This document shows positions 15,615 through 24,737 of a stretch of DNA of 64,000 bases, piece by piece. Every line of letters begins with the position of its first letter. Within the stretch, counting starts at the first letter, position 1. Source of the DNA: DATJGS01 sp035494735 (GTDB lineage Bacteria; Eisenbacteria; RBG-16-71-46). The stretch covers positions 1 to 64,000 of the forward strand of contig DATJGS010000037.1 in the NCBI GenBank assembly GCA_035494735.1. Reading direction: 5' to 3'. The notes beneath the pieces are model-generated. The model did no database searches and was not told where the DNA came from. It saw only the letters and a program-made list of their open reading frames with translations. Both the position numbers and the translations under genes were made by a program.

Positions 15615-16079
15615 TCAGCTCTTCCCCGATGCCCGCTGCGCCAGCCCGAGCTTCTTGAGAAGGTCCGACAATCTCGCTTGCTCGATGCTCGACAGCGCCG
15701 CGAACGCCTGCACCACGGCCGCGACGTGCTGCGGAAAGACGTGTTTCACGAGCTGACGGCCTGCGGCCGTCAGGCGGACCTCCATCGATCTCCGGTCTTC
15801 GGGTCTGCGCTTGCGGACCACGAGCCCGCGACGCTCCAGACTGCCCAGCACCGTCGTGACGTTGCCGCCGCTGCGGAACGACTTCCGCGCGAGAGCGCCG
15901 GGCGATTGCGGACCGAGGTGGAACAGGATCTCGAGCACGCCGAACTGCCCCTCGGTCACGCCGAGCGCCTCGAGCCGGCGTTCGAGCGGCGCCTGCACCG
16001 AGTCGCTCGCGCGCATCAGCTTGATGTACGTGTCGAGCGCGAGCCGTTGCGCCGTCGTTCCGCGAAAGTGCGTGCCCAC
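15615..16079 (-). CDS. MarR-family regulator of doxX
   Basis: 154-aa winged-helix regulator. It has an N-terminal dimer helix (LALDTYIKLMRASDSV), a DNA-binding region (LGVTEGQFGVLEILFHLGPQSPGALARKSFRSGGNVTTVLGSLERRGLV) and the wing RRPEDRRSMEVRLTAAGR. GTG 16079 is the start: GGAGGGA lies 6 nt upstream. It lies 20 nt downstream of doxX on the same strand. DoxX-MarR pairs commonly respond to redox or electrophile stress. The palindrome at 16656-16675 upstream of doxX is the likely operator, giving feedback on both genes. Confidence 0.9.
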   Translation of the reverse strand: MGTHFRGTTAQRLALDTYIKLMRASDSVQAPLERRLEALGVTEGQFGVLEILFHLGPQSPGALARKSFRSGGNVTTVLGSLERRGLVVRKRRPEDRRSMEVRLTAAGRQLVKHVFPQHVAAVVQAFAALSSIEQARLSDLLKKLGLAQRASGKS

Positions 16080-16099
16080 GAAATCCCTCCGGTACGCCC

Positions 16100-16546
16100 C
16101 TACCCTCGCTCGCGCGCGAGCACGCGATCGAGCGACCACCGCCCGCTCCCGCGAACGATCACGATGAGCGCCAGAGCGATGGCCAGCAGATGGTACTCGT
16201 ATCCCTCACCCTTCTGGTTGCCCAGCCAGTTCATGAAGAAGCCGATCGGCAGGTGGACGCGGACCACGGCCACCGCCATGACCGAGGCGATCCCGGCCGC
16301 CGCGACCCGGCCGCCGAATCCGAAGATCAGCCCGAGCGACCCATAGACTTCCGCGACGATCGCGAGGACGCCGAACACCGGCGGAATCCCGAGGCTCGTG
16401 AAGTAGCCCATCATGCCGTTGAAGCCGTAGCCGCCGTACCAGCCCAGCGCGTGCTGGGCGGCGTGCGGGAACATCACGACCCCGAGCACCACGCGCGCGA
16501 GCGTGACCACCGGGTCGTTCGAGGTGCGAAGCAAACCCTTCCACAT
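16100..16546 (-). CDS. DoxX-family membrane protein
   Basis: 148-aa inner-membrane protein with four helices. It shows the DoxX signature LARVVLGVVMFPHAAQHALGWYGGYGF, the helix pair VFGVLAIVAEVYGSLGLIFG and RVAAAGIASVMAVAVVRVH, and the final YEYHLLAIALALIVIV. DoxX proteins are linked to thiol and quinone stress protection in several bacteria, but the catalytic role is unsettled. GGAGGAAA precedes ATG 16546. It is the first gene of a doxX-marR operon. Confidence 0.92.
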   Translation of the reverse strand: MWKGLLRTSNDPVVTLARVVLGVVMFPHAAQHALGWYGGYGFNGMMGYFTSLGIPPVFGVLAIVAEVYGSLGLIFGFGGRVAAAGIASVMAVAVVRVHLPIGFFMNWLGNQKGEGYEYHLLAIALALIVIVRGSGRWSLDRVLARERG

Positions 16547-16655
16547 CGTCGTTTCCTCCGCGGCCGGAGTGGTGTCGAGCGGGACCGGCCTGCGCCGCGC
16601 CCTGAGCCCGCCGTCTGGAAACGTTGCGATGCGGTCGCCCCAGGCCTGGGTGCGA

Positions 16656-16675
16656 TTAATTTGAATTCAAACTAA
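16656..16675. promoter_or_regulatory. Operator-like palindrome upstream of doxX-marR
   Basis: TTAATTTGAATTCAAACTAA: two 10-bp arms with one mismatch around a central TTGAATTCAA. It is strikingly AT-rich for this genome. It lies about 110 nt upstream of doxX, where a promoter is expected. TTGAATTCAA-centred sites are typical of MarR-type regulators of electrophile stress genes. Binding by the 15615-16079 product is inferred. Confidence 0.65.
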
Positions 16676-16687
16676 TAGCATCGCGAA

Positions 16688-16711
16688 AGGCCCCGTTCGC
16701 AAACGGGGCCT
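16688..16711 (-). terminator. Hairpin terminator after the 16757-19132 gene
   Basis: A perfect 10-bp stem (AGGCCCCGTT/AACGGGGCCT) with a 4-nt loop lies 46 nt after the stop of the leftward gene. Only a short T run follows on the minus strand, so it may be a weak terminator or an mRNA end stabiliser. Confidence 0.6.
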
Positions 16712-16756
16712 GATCGCGGACTTTCGTGGCGATGGCGCGGAGACGCGCCGAACGCC

Positions 16757-19132
16757 TCACTCCACCCGCAGCACCCTCGCCACGCGCATCCCCCACCGCG
16801 CGCTGAGCCGCGCGAAGTAGACGCCGGCGGGCACGCGCTCGCCGCTCGTGGAGCGGCCGTCCCAACGCATGCTCTGGGCGCCCGCGCTGAAATCGGCCTC
16901 CGAAGACCACACGCGGCGGCCGGCCAAGTCGATGATCTCGACACGCGCGTGAGCAGCTTCGGGCAGTGTGAACGCGAGCTGCGTCTCGGCGCTGCCCGGA
17001 TTCGGAGCGACATGCGACCACGCGAACGCGACACGTGCGGCCGGCGCGGCCTCGCCGTCGTCGCCCGAGAACAGCATCATCGGGCTGCCGGTCACCGACA
17101 CGTTGTCGATGCTCACCTTCGGGCGCGAGCCGGTCGTGCCGCCGGTGCCGTTGTGATAGTAGAAGCGGATGCGCGCGGTCGCGGTGTTCGTGAAGCTCGC
17201 GGGCAGGGGGACGGGGCCGATGTGCCCGGAGCCCGCGACGTTGTTCGTGAAGTTCAGCACGTCGGCGCCGGTCAGCTCGGTGAACGTCGAGCCGTTCGTG
17301 CTCGTGTAGATCCGCAGCGAGCCCTTGCGGTCGCCGGTCGAGTTGAAGACGGTCGCCCAGTCGAAGCTCAGGCTGCCGCTGGTCACGCCGGTGTAGTCGA
17401 GGAACACGTCGATCGCGTCCGCGCTCGTGTTGTCCGTCGTGCCGGTCGACAGCAGCACGATGTTGCCGGTGCCGCGCTGCACGCCGCCGGTCGTGCCGCT
17501 CACGAACGTCGCGGTGCTCGTCGTCGTGTGGAAGCCGTCGGGGATCGTGCCGCTGCCCTCGACGGGCACCGAGCCCCAGCGCGTCGCGCCGATGCCGCTC
17601 GTGAAATTGTTCGCCCAGTTCGCGATGTCGGCGAAGTCCTCGAAATAATTGCCGCTCGCCATCGGCCACGGGCCGTTGCCGCTCGTCGCCGCGAAGCTGG
17701 CGGCGATCGTGTGGTTCGCGGCCACGTTCGTGAACGTGTAGCTCGTGACCGCGCCGACCGACGCGCCGTCCACGAGCACGTCCGACACGTGGAAGCCGGT
17801 GTTCGCCGTCATCGTGAAGCCCTGGCTCGCGCCCTGGGCCACCGCGACCGCGCCGCTCGGGCTGATCGAGCCGTTCGCGCCGGCGCTCGCGGTGATGGTC
17901 CAGCGATCGATCGTGAAGTTCGACGCGCTCGGGCCGCTCCCCGTGTTGCCGGCGGCGTCGTGCGCGGTCACGCGAATGCGATTCGCCGTGCCCGGCGTGT
18001 TCGGCACGGTCCAGCTGAAGCTGCCGGAGTTCGCGATGCCGGTCGCGACGGCGTTCGGGTAGCTCGCACCGCCGTCCGTCGACCAGGCGATGTCGATGCT
18101 GGTCACGCCGACGTTGTCGCTCGCGGTCCACGTGATCGAGTGCGACGAGCCGGCCTTCCACGTCTCGCCGCCGACCGGCGACGTCACGCTGGCGGTGGGC
18201 GGCGTCACGTCGCCGCCGCCGGCGCGCGTCACGTACAGCGACGCGTTCATGAACAGCGTGCTGTCGGTCGCGCCGGCTTCGCCCCAGCCGTTGAAGACGG
18301 TGTTGCCGGACTGCGCCGTGCCGTCGTCGGGCGGCGAGCTGTCGGTCACGAACACGACCTTGCCGCTGCCGTAGCTCGCGGACGCCGCCATCACGCCGGT
18401 CAGGCTCGACTGCGACGTGCCGTTCATCCACACCTCCCCACGCACGGTCGCGTTGACGGAGGGGAACATCGTCATCGTGGTGCCGTTGTGGAACGCGAGC
18501 CCGGTGACGTTGCCGACCGGCCCGCGCGTCACGGCGTCAGTCCCGAGCGCGTTCACGTTCGTGCTGGTCTGCGAGATGTTGTTGTTCGCGTCGCCGCTCA
18601 CGCCGAAGTGCACGCCGAGCAGGTGCGTCGGATCGAGCGCGTTCCAGATGACGGGCGAATCCACGCCGTCGTTGTTGCGATCGGAGCCCGAGTGGTCCGA
18701 CACGCCGACGAGCCCGCCGCCGTTCTGGATGAAACTGAGGATCGCCGTCTTCTCGGCCGCGGTGAACGACGTGTTCGGCTCGTCGATCACGAGCAGGTCG
18801 TAGTTCGTCAGGTCGCGCGGATTGGTGCCGTCACCGTACGTGAGCGCGGTCGTGTTCGTCTCGACCGTGTAGCCACGCTTGACGAGCGCGACGCCCCACG
18901 CCGAGATCGCGCCCGTCCAGAACGTCTCGCTCGTGCCGGGCGTGATGCCGCTCTGCGCGGGCGACGGCGTCGGCTGATCGTTGTCGATCACCCAGTCCGC
19001 GTTGCCAGCGGTTTCCGCGTGAGCGTTGTCGAACAGCGCTTTCTTGGCGGCGATGGAAGGAGCGGCGGCGAACGACAGAGCGAGGAGCGAAGCGAACAGC
19101 GGGGCCAGCAGCAGCGGGAAGCGACGGCTCAT
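16757..19132 (-). CDS. Large secreted multidomain protein with GATase-like, Ig-like and sorting domains
   Basis: 791 aa with a clear signal peptide (residues 1-27). Residues about 30-300 form a class-I glutamine-amidotransferase-like / DUF4350-type fold: YDLLVIDEPN, FIQNGGGLVGVSDHSG and VVFVTDSS. Catalytic Cys is not evident, as is usual for such exported ThuA/DUF4350-like proteins. An Ig-like domain (PPTASVTSPVGGETWKAGS..., about 315-410) comes next, followed by an InlB-B/SPS-like repeat (TITASAGANGSISPSGAV..., about 415-480) and a jelly-roll, probably carbohydrate-binding (about 490-690). It ends with the FlgD/T9SS-like sorting domain (APNPGSAETQLAFTLP...DLAGRRVW...GVYFARL). GGGAGAG precedes ATG 19132. 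Probably a surface-bound degradative or adhesive protein; substrate unknown. Confidence 0.82.
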   Translation of the reverse strand: MSRRFPLLLAPLFASLLALSFAAAPSIAAKKALFDNAHAETAGNADWVIDNDQPTPSPAQSGITPGTSETFWTGAISAWGVALVKRGYTVETNTTALTYGDGTNPRDLTNYDLLVIDEPNTSFTAAEKTAILSFIQNGGGLVGVSDHSGSDRNNDGVDSPVIWNALDPTHLLGVHFGVSGDANNNISQTSTNVNALGTDAVTRGPVGNVTGLAFHNGTTMTMFPSVNATVRGEVWMNGTSQSSLTGVMAASASYGSGKVVFVTDSSPPDDGTAQSGNTVFNGWGEAGATDSTLFMNASLYVTRAGGGDVTPPTASVTSPVGGETWKAGSSHSITWTASDNVGVTSIDIAWSTDGGASYPNAVATGIANSGSFSWTVPNTPGTANRIRVTAHDAAGNTGSGPSASNFTIDRWTITASAGANGSISPSGAVAVAQGASQGFTMTANTGFHVSDVLVDGASVGAVTSYTFTNVAANHTIAASFAATSGNGPWPMASGNYFEDFADIANWANNFTSGIGATRWGSVPVEGSGTIPDGFHTTTSTATFVSGTTGGVQRGTGNIVLLSTGTTDNTSADAIDVFLDYTGVTSGSLSFDWATVFNSTGDRKGSLRIYTSTNGSTFTELTGADVLNFTNNVAGSGHIGPVPLPASFTNTATARIRFYYHNGTGGTTGSRPKVSIDNVSVTGSPMMLFSGDDGEAAPAARVAFAWSHVAPNPGSAETQLAFTLPEAAHARVEIIDLAGRRVWSSEADFSAGAQSMRWDGRSTSGERVPAGVYFARLSARWGMRVARVLRVE

Positions 19133-19345
19133 GGGGGCTCTCCCATCCTGGGCGAGTAGAACGCAGAGCCCGCGCGTCAGCGGCACACGCAGGGGCGATC
19201 CAGGGGACCACAGTCTGCCGTGCAACGCGGCGCAGCATAGAGGCTGACGGGGAGTTCGTCAGCGCTTCTTTCGGTCGGGCGACGAGTGCGTCACCGAGTC
19301 CCAGCGGCGCTCGCCCGGAACGTGCGGGCGCGCCGCCGCGCGCCG

Positions 19346-22342
19346 TCAGTCCGCGGGCCCCGCCATCGCGAGCACGCCCAGCGTACTGAGGTAAGGCCCG
19401 GTGTGCGACGCGCGGTCGACTTCGGCCATGCGCGCCAGCGTCTGGTTGCGTCCCGCCCAGTGCATGAGCTGGACGTCCGCCCACGCGTACTCGAACGCGC
19501 GCTGCTCGCCGCTCGCCAGCGAGCGCTCGAACCAGCGCGCGGCATCCGCGTAGCGGCCCTCGGCGCGCGCGTGGTAGCCGACGTAGAAATCGACCTCGCA
19601 CGTGCGCCTCGCCGTGGTGCGCAGCGCCAGCACGGTGTCCTCGGGTTCGAGGCCGAGCAGGTAGCGCCCGAGCACGTAGTTGTATTCGGTTCCCTTCGCG
19701 GCGTAATGCGCGCGCAGCGCGGCCACATGTTCGGGATCCGGCGCGGTGTCGTCGAGTGCGGCGCACGCGCGCATCACCCACTGGAACGAGTTCGAGATCG
19801 AGTCCTTGGGCGCGCACATCCACAGGATACGATTCTGGCTCTCGCCGAACGCGAACGCGCTCAGGAGCCCAATCATGGGATCGCTCGCGCCGCTCAGCCG
19901 CGCCTGCAGCCACTCGTCGGCGGCGTCCGTGCCGTGCGCGGCGGACAGGAATGCGTGGCACGTCATCCAGCGCTCGGCGCCGTCCTGCCCGCCGGCGATG
20001 ACGCGCTGCTCGATCTCGAACGCAAGCGCCGGATGCGCGTGACGGCGCACGGCGAGCGCGAGCGAACCGAGCGTCGAGTGACCGTTGTAACCGGCCTTCA
20101 CGAGCGCGTCGACCGCCTTCATCGCGCCCGCCGAGTCCCCGGCGAAGCAATCGGCGAAGCGCGGCCCGACGGTCGCCATCCAGTTTCCGTCATCGAGCCG
20201 ATACGCGGTGTCGCGCAGCAGCGTGGCCGCGTCGTCGTCACGCCCATGCCTCCAGAACAGGACGGCGAGACCGACGAGGGCGTCGCGGCTGTCGGGATAG
20301 CGTCTGAGCGCCTCGGCCGCGAGCTTCTCGGCCTCCGCGGCCTTGCCGCAGCGATCCAGCATCTCGGCGGTCACCGCCATGGCGCCGTACTGCCCGCTGG
20401 CGGCGGCCGGAAGGACCGCGGCGAGCGCCTCGCGATAGCGCTGCTCGCGTTCGTACGTGCGCGCCACCGCGGTCTGCACGAACACGCGATCCAGCCCATG
20501 CTCGTCGGGATGACGCGCCAGCCACGCCTGGAGCATCGCCCGGTTCGTCGCCGGTGTGCGGTTGTGCTCCTTGCCATAGCGCGCCTCGGCCAACATGAGG
20601 TCGCAGGATTCCGGGAAGCGCGCGCGTGCCCGGTCATACGCCGCGTACACGGCGGCCTCGTCGCCCGCCGCCACCTCCTCGAGGCTCGCGAGCAGCCACT
20701 TGGCCTTTGCCGCCGGCAGCCCGGGCGCGTCGAGCAATGTGAGCAGCGTCGCGCGGTCGCCGTCGAGGCGCGCCCACCAGCCGCGCGCGTCGGTCTCGGC
20801 CGGGCTCGCCGTGCGGGCCGCGACCGCGAGCAACGATTCGGCGTCGACCAGGTCGTGGCGCTCGTCGCGGAGCACGGCGACGATCGACAGGCGATTGCCC
20901 GGCCGGCCGTCGACGTCGTCGAGCAGCAGTCGCGCCTGCGCACGCACGCCTCTTTGCCGCCCGATCGGCGTCTCGGCGCACGCGTCGAACGTCGTGAAGC
21001 GGAGCAGCGAGCCGAACGCCGACGGCGCCATCAAGTCGGCCTTGAAGTCGAGCGGCGCGGGATGCCCGGCCTTCTGCGCCGCGAGGTGGCCGTACCAGCG
21101 CCCGAACTCCTGCGCGGGGCCGGGCGGCAGCTGATTCCATGCCTCGGCCAGCCGGCGCGTCGAGGGCAGCGACGACAGCTCTTCGCGACTGAATTCGCCG
21201 ACGCGCCACATCGCCGAATAGAACGCCGCCCGGTAGTAGGCGACCACGAGATCGTGGTCGAGCCACTGACCGTCGGCCGCGCTCGACACACCGCTCATCG
21301 TGCGCTCGAACGCCTCGAACGCCCACGCCAGGTCGCCGCCGTTGCTCATCGCCGCGATGGGCGTGGGCGGCCAGTAGACGCGCAGGTCGTACTCGATCGT
21401 CAGGAGAACAGCCATCGCCGAAGGCATCTGCGCGTCGAACGCGGCGAGCGACAGGCCCGCGGCCATCGCCGGCAGCGACAGCGTGCTGTCGCTCATGAAG
21501 TAGCGGGTCGCGAAGCTCTCGTATCCGAGGTCGTCGCCGTTCTCGGCGAGACGGCGCAGCTCGAGCGAGCGGGCTTCGGCGCTGGCGCCCGGACCGGACG
21601 CCAGGCGCGCGAGCCGCGCATCGTCGTGAAGCACGTAGTGGCGGACCGGATCGCCGTCGGGTAGCGCGCCCGCGATCGTGGAGGCCTCGGCGCCGTAGCC
21701 GAGCCGGGCGGCGAGCAGCGCTTCGTCACGTTCGAGCCCGGTCACGTGGAGTGCGCGGCATACCGCGAGCTCGGCGAGCGCACGCGCCGCGATGCCGTCG
21801 GCGATGCCAACGAGGTCGTTCGTCTCGGCGGCGAGGTGGACGAGAGCGTGGGCCGCGCCGGCGTGGAGCGCGGCGTCGCGGCGCCCCGCCTTCCAATCGC
21901 GGTCAGCAGCCAGCAGCGCGCGCAGCGGCCGGTCGGCGGCGAGCGCCTGATCGATCTCGGGATGCGCCGCGGCCGAATCCGTGGGCGTCGCGGCCAGCGC
22001 GGAGGCGGCGTGGCGCGCGGCGAGATCGAGACCGTCCTCGAAGGTCGGATACTCGGGGAGCGTCCCGACGACGTCCGACGCGACGCTCACCCGCCAGGCG
22101 CCGCGCTCGAAGCGCGCGATCGCATGAGTCGCGTGGCCGTGGGTCAGGCGGTCGACTTCGCCGACCGCAAGCAGCAGCCGGCGGTCCGGCGCGAGGCGGA
22201 TCGGCCCATCGTCGGCGACGGGAGCATCCAACGGCGCGGGGGCGGCGAGCGTCGGGGCGCTCTCGCCGTGCGGGCGGAGCCACAAGAACGCGGCGGCCGC
22301 GGCGATCGCGAGCGCTCCGTAGATGACGATTCGCTTGAGCAT
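19346..22342 (-). CDS. Membrane-anchored giant TPR-like helical protein
   Basis: 998 aa. One N-terminal helix (residues 4-22, MLKRIVIYGALAIAAAAAFLW) anchors it, and the rest lies in the periplasm. After about residue 110 it is almost all alpha-helical with alanine-rich TPR-like pairs, for example EKLAAEALRRYPDSRDALVGLAVLFWRHGRDDDAATLL and YADAARWFERSLASGEQRAFEYAWADVQL. No enzyme motif is visible. Such proteins usually scaffold envelope complexes. GGGAGG lies 5 nt before ATG 22342. It stands alone between two other leftward operons; partner unknown. Confidence 0.8.
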   Translation of the reverse strand: MLKRIVIYGALAIAAAAAFLWLRPHGESAPTLAAPAPLDAPVADDGPIRLAPDRRLLLAVGEVDRLTHGHATHAIARFERGAWRVSVASDVVGTLPEYPTFEDGLDLAARHAASALAATPTDSAAAHPEIDQALAADRPLRALLAADRDWKAGRRDAALHAGAAHALVHLAAETNDLVGIADGIAARALAELAVCRALHVTGLERDEALLAARLGYGAEASTIAGALPDGDPVRHYVLHDDARLARLASGPGASAEARSLELRRLAENGDDLGYESFATRYFMSDSTLSLPAMAAGLSLAAFDAQMPSAMAVLLTIEYDLRVYWPPTPIAAMSNGGDLAWAFEAFERTMSGVSSAADGQWLDHDLVVAYYRAAFYSAMWRVGEFSREELSSLPSTRRLAEAWNQLPPGPAQEFGRWYGHLAAQKAGHPAPLDFKADLMAPSAFGSLLRFTTFDACAETPIGRQRGVRAQARLLLDDVDGRPGNRLSIVAVLRDERHDLVDAESLLAVAARTASPAETDARGWWARLDGDRATLLTLLDAPGLPAAKAKWLLASLEEVAAGDEAAVYAAYDRARARFPESCDLMLAEARYGKEHNRTPATNRAMLQAWLARHPDEHGLDRVFVQTAVARTYEREQRYREALAAVLPAAASGQYGAMAVTAEMLDRCGKAAEAEKLAAEALRRYPDSRDALVGLAVLFWRHGRDDDAATLLRDTAYRLDDGNWMATVGPRFADCFAGDSAGAMKAVDALVKAGYNGHSTLGSLALAVRRHAHPALAFEIEQRVIAGGQDGAERWMTCHAFLSAAHGTDAADEWLQARLSGASDPMIGLLSAFAFGESQNRILWMCAPKDSISNSFQWVMRACAALDDTAPDPEHVAALRAHYAAKGTEYNYVLGRYLLGLEPEDTVLALRTTARRTCEVDFYVGYHARAEGRYADAARWFERSLASGEQRAFEYAWADVQLMHWAGRNQTLARMAEVDRASHTGPYLSTLGVLAMAGPAD

Positions 22343-22533
22343 GGGGCCTCCCTGGCGGGCTCGAGGGTTTCGGTCCGGTATCGGCGCGCGCGGCGCCGCG
22401 CTCCAGCCTGTCGTCGCGCAGGGGGCGAGGGACGCGAGAACGTGTGGGGCTAGGTTGGAAGCGCTGAATGTCTGACGCCGTCAGTCACCGGCTGCCCACT
22501 TTCGTACGCCATCCTTGCATGTCGTCCAATGCT

Positions 22534-22857
22534 CTACGCCGACGACCTCCTTCGCTTCAGGACTCCCAGAGCGTAGTAGGCAAGAGCCGAGTACAGGACC
22601 ACCCCGATGATCAGGCCGAAGATGGCGAACAGGTAATGCACGGGTGTCCCTTCGAGCATGGGCTCGCCGGTCTCCGAACTTCCGATGACGGGTGGCGGTC
22701 CCGCAAGATTGACGATGGCGACCACATTCCAGACGGGCAGATCCGATCGGCTCACGAGCATCAGCCCCACCATTCCTGCCTGGATGACGAGGCCGAGGAC
22801 CAAGGCCAGCAAGACGGTCCAGGCATTGCCACGCGCGCGCTCGCGTCGACCTGCCAT
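22534..22857 (-). CDS. Small two-TM membrane protein in ABC operon
   Basis: 107 aa. A basic N-terminus (MAGRRERARG) and two hydrophobic helices (about residues 13-35 and 74-98) flank a 35-residue proline-rich external loop. The tail KRRRSSA is basic and cytosolic. The start lies 2 nt after the stop of the ABC ATPase gene, so it is the last gene of the ftsX-ATPase operon and may be an accessory subunit. GC content is lower than upstream. Family not recognised. Confidence 0.7.
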   Translation of the reverse strand: MAGRRERARGNAWTVLLALVLGLVIQAGMVGLMLVSRSDLPVWNVVAIVNLAGPPPVIGSSETGEPMLEGTPVHYLFAIFGLIIGVVLYSALAYYALGVLKRRRSSA

Positions 22858-22859
22858 GA

Positions 22860-23534
22860 TCAACCCGCCCCGGGGCCAGGTGCATGCGCGAGCATCCCGT
22901 CCGCAATCCTCAGCACCCGCCCCGCCCGTTCCAACATCCGCGGATCGTGCGACGTCACGAGGAGCGCCGCGCGTTCGGCGGAGCGCGCGAGCAGGTCGAT
23001 GACGGCGAGCCCGCTCGCGGCGTCGAGGTGCGCGGTGGGCTCGTCGGCGAGCACGATCGCGGGATCGTTGACGAGCGCGCGCAGGATGCTGGCGCGCTGG
23101 CGCTCGCCGGTCGACAGCTTCTCCGGGAACGCGTCGAGCAGCGCGGCGATGCCGAGCGACTCGGCGAGCGGTGCGATGCGCGCGTGCGCGGCGTCGTCCA
23201 GCGCCTGCGCCTCGGCGTTCTCGCGCACCGTGAGGTACGGGATCAGGAACGGGTCCTGAAGCACGAGCCCGAGGCTGCGCCGGCGCATCGCGGCCCCACG
23301 TGCGGGTGGATTCGGCCACGCCGCGCCGAGCGCTTCCACCGAGCCCTTCGTCGGCGCGCGCAGCCCGGACAGCACGAACAGCAGCGACGACTTCCCCGAG
23401 CCCGACGGCCCCATCAGCCCCACGAACTCGCCGGCCGCGACGGAAAGTCCGACGCCGCGCAGCACGTGGCGCGTGCGTGCGCCGTCTTCCAGATCCAGCT
23501 CGACGTCGCGCGCGACGAGACGCGGCTCGCTCAT
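22860..23534 (-). CDS. ABC transporter ATPase of the LolD/MacB type
   Basis: 224-aa nucleotide-binding subunit. It shows Walker A GPSGSGKSS, Q-loop VLQDPFLIPYLTVREN, a signature variant LSTGERQR, Walker B AIVLADEPTAHLD and H-loop TSHD. Length and the VREN segment fit the LolD/FtsE/MacB class, which works with FtsX-like permeases in lipoprotein release or mechanotransmission rather than channel transport. ATG 23534 has GGAGG 5 nt upstream and overlaps the stop of the permease gene by 4 nt (ATGA). It pairs with the 23531-24697 permease. Confidence 0.93.
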   Translation of the reverse strand: MSEPRLVARDVELDLEDGARTRHVLRGVGLSVAAGEFVGLMGPSGSGKSSLLFVLSGLRAPTKGSVEALGAAWPNPPARGAAMRRRSLGLVLQDPFLIPYLTVRENAEAQALDDAAHARIAPLAESLGIAALLDAFPEKLSTGERQRASILRALVNDPAIVLADEPTAHLDAASGLAVIDLLARSAERAALLVTSHDPRMLERAGRVLRIADGMLAHAPGPGAG

Positions 23535-24697
23535 CCGCCCCTCCGCTGCACGACTTCGATCGGATCGAGCGTGCGCAGCGCGCGCCCCAGCGCGACGAGG
23601 GTGATCAGCACCGATGCGACCGGCACGAGCAGGCTGGCGGCGAGCGGACGCGCGTCCCACACGCGCATGACGAGCCCGCGCGGCGCCATCATCGAGCGCT
23701 CGAACGCGGCGAGCACGGCGAGCGCGACGAGCACGCCGATCAGCCAGCCGAGGCCCGTCACGATCGCGCACTCGGTCGTGAGCTTCGTGACGAGCCGCCT
23801 CGGCGTGTGGCCGATCGCGAGCAGGATTGCGAACTCCTCGTGCCGCCCCTGGAACGCGATCACGGCGAGCAGCGCGACGACCAGGGCCACGACGGCCGCG
23901 CTTGCGGACGACACGAAGCCGATGAGCACGGGCAGGTTCGCGAGGGCCTTGTCGGCGCGCGCGCGCATTTCCGCGTCATCGATCACCTCGAACGCCTCGT
24001 GGCCCTCGGAGCGCGCCGCGTGCAGCGCGGCGTCGGAGGCCTCTTTCTCGCCGGGCTTCGCAATCACGAGCACGAAGTGCGTGGCGCGCGGCATCAGGAA
24101 CTCGCTCATCGCGTCCGCGCCCTCGTCGCCGAGCGCGATGCGCGGCGCGCCCGAGAGAAGCCCGACGATCGGATGCGCGCCGGGCGTCGTGTCGTCGCGA
24201 TTGACGAGGGAGCCGAAACGATCGCCGATCTTGAGCCCACGCGCGCGGGCGACGTCCTCGTGCAGCACGACGCCGGGATGCTCGGCATCGGGCAAGTGGC
24301 CGGAAGACAGCTCGAGGTGCAACCGGGCGAGCAGGTCCGGAATCTCCGCCGAGTCCACGAGCAGGAGCGCGCAGAACGCGTCGCCGACGAGCATCGGATG
24401 CCGCACCCACATGGCGCGCGCCGGAAACGCGCGCTCGACGTGCGCGTCGGCGGCCGACACCGCGGCGAGCGGATCCGCCGCGCCGGTCGCGCCGATTGGC
24501 GAGACGACGGTGAACGCCTCGAGCGGCGCGATATCGCGGCGCGTGGTCTCGAGGAACGTGTTCGTGGGCGTGATCACGAGCACGAGCAGCGCGGTGACGA
24601 GCGCCACGACCGCCCCGCTCGGCGCGACGCGCCGGAGGCGTCTCGACAAATACAGCGTGGGCCGCAGCGGATCGGCACGCTTCACGCGGCGGACCAT
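23531..24697 (-). CDS. FtsX-like ABC permease
   Basis: 388-aa membrane subunit. One N-terminal helix (VVALVTALLVLVITPTNTFL) leads to a large periplasmic domain (residues about 60-250). Three C-terminal helices follow: VSSASAAVVALVVALLAVIAF, LGWLIGVLVALAVLAAF and LVPVASVLITLVALGRAL. The conserved cytosolic loop EEFAILLAIGHTPRRLVTKL is the coupling helix of LolC/MacB-type permeases. The end, LRTLDPIEVVQRRGG, is also typical. ATG 24697 is taken; GTG 24685 is possible. Its start lies only 40 nt from a divergent glycosyltransferase gene. With the ATPase it probably moves lipoproteins or peptides out of the inner membrane. Confidence 0.88.
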   Translation of the reverse strand: MVRRVKRADPLRPTLYLSRRLRRVAPSGAVVALVTALLVLVITPTNTFLETTRRDIAPLEAFTVVSPIGATGAADPLAAVSAADAHVERAFPARAMWVRHPMLVGDAFCALLLVDSAEIPDLLARLHLELSSGHLPDAEHPGVVLHEDVARARGLKIGDRFGSLVNRDDTTPGAHPIVGLLSGAPRIALGDEGADAMSEFLMPRATHFVLVIAKPGEKEASDAALHAARSEGHEAFEVIDDAEMRARADKALANLPVLIGFVSSASAAVVALVVALLAVIAFQGRHEEFAILLAIGHTPRRLVTKLTTECAIVTGLGWLIGVLVALAVLAAFERSMMAPRGLVMRVWDARPLAASLLVPVASVLITLVALGRALRTLDPIEVVQRRGG

Positions 24698-24722
24698 AGG
24701 CCGCGGCCCGCCGAGGCGCAAT

Positions 24723-24728
24723 GATACG
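24723..24728 (+). promoter_or_regulatory. -10-like hexamer of a probable leaderless gene
   Basis: GATACG lies 9 nt before ATG 24738, with no Shine-Dalgarno between; it lies in the 40-bp divergent gap. Weak match to the consensus. Confidence 0.25.
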
Positions 24729-24737
24729 CTCCACGCC

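Noticed and set aside
16949..19159. 736-codon rightward frame opposite the secreted multidomain gene
   Set aside because: Arg/Ala/His-rich shadow translation; the leftward frame has a signal peptide and recognisable domains.
22471..22483. Small hairpin CTGAC-GCC-GTCAG after the 22534 gene
   Set aside because: Five base pairs with no T run; too weak to call a terminator.
22884..24737. A very long open frame running into the glycosyltransferase gene from upstream
   Set aside because: It is antisense to the FtsX and ABC genes, Arg/Pro-rich and lacks a ribosome site; high GC removes stop codons in this frame.
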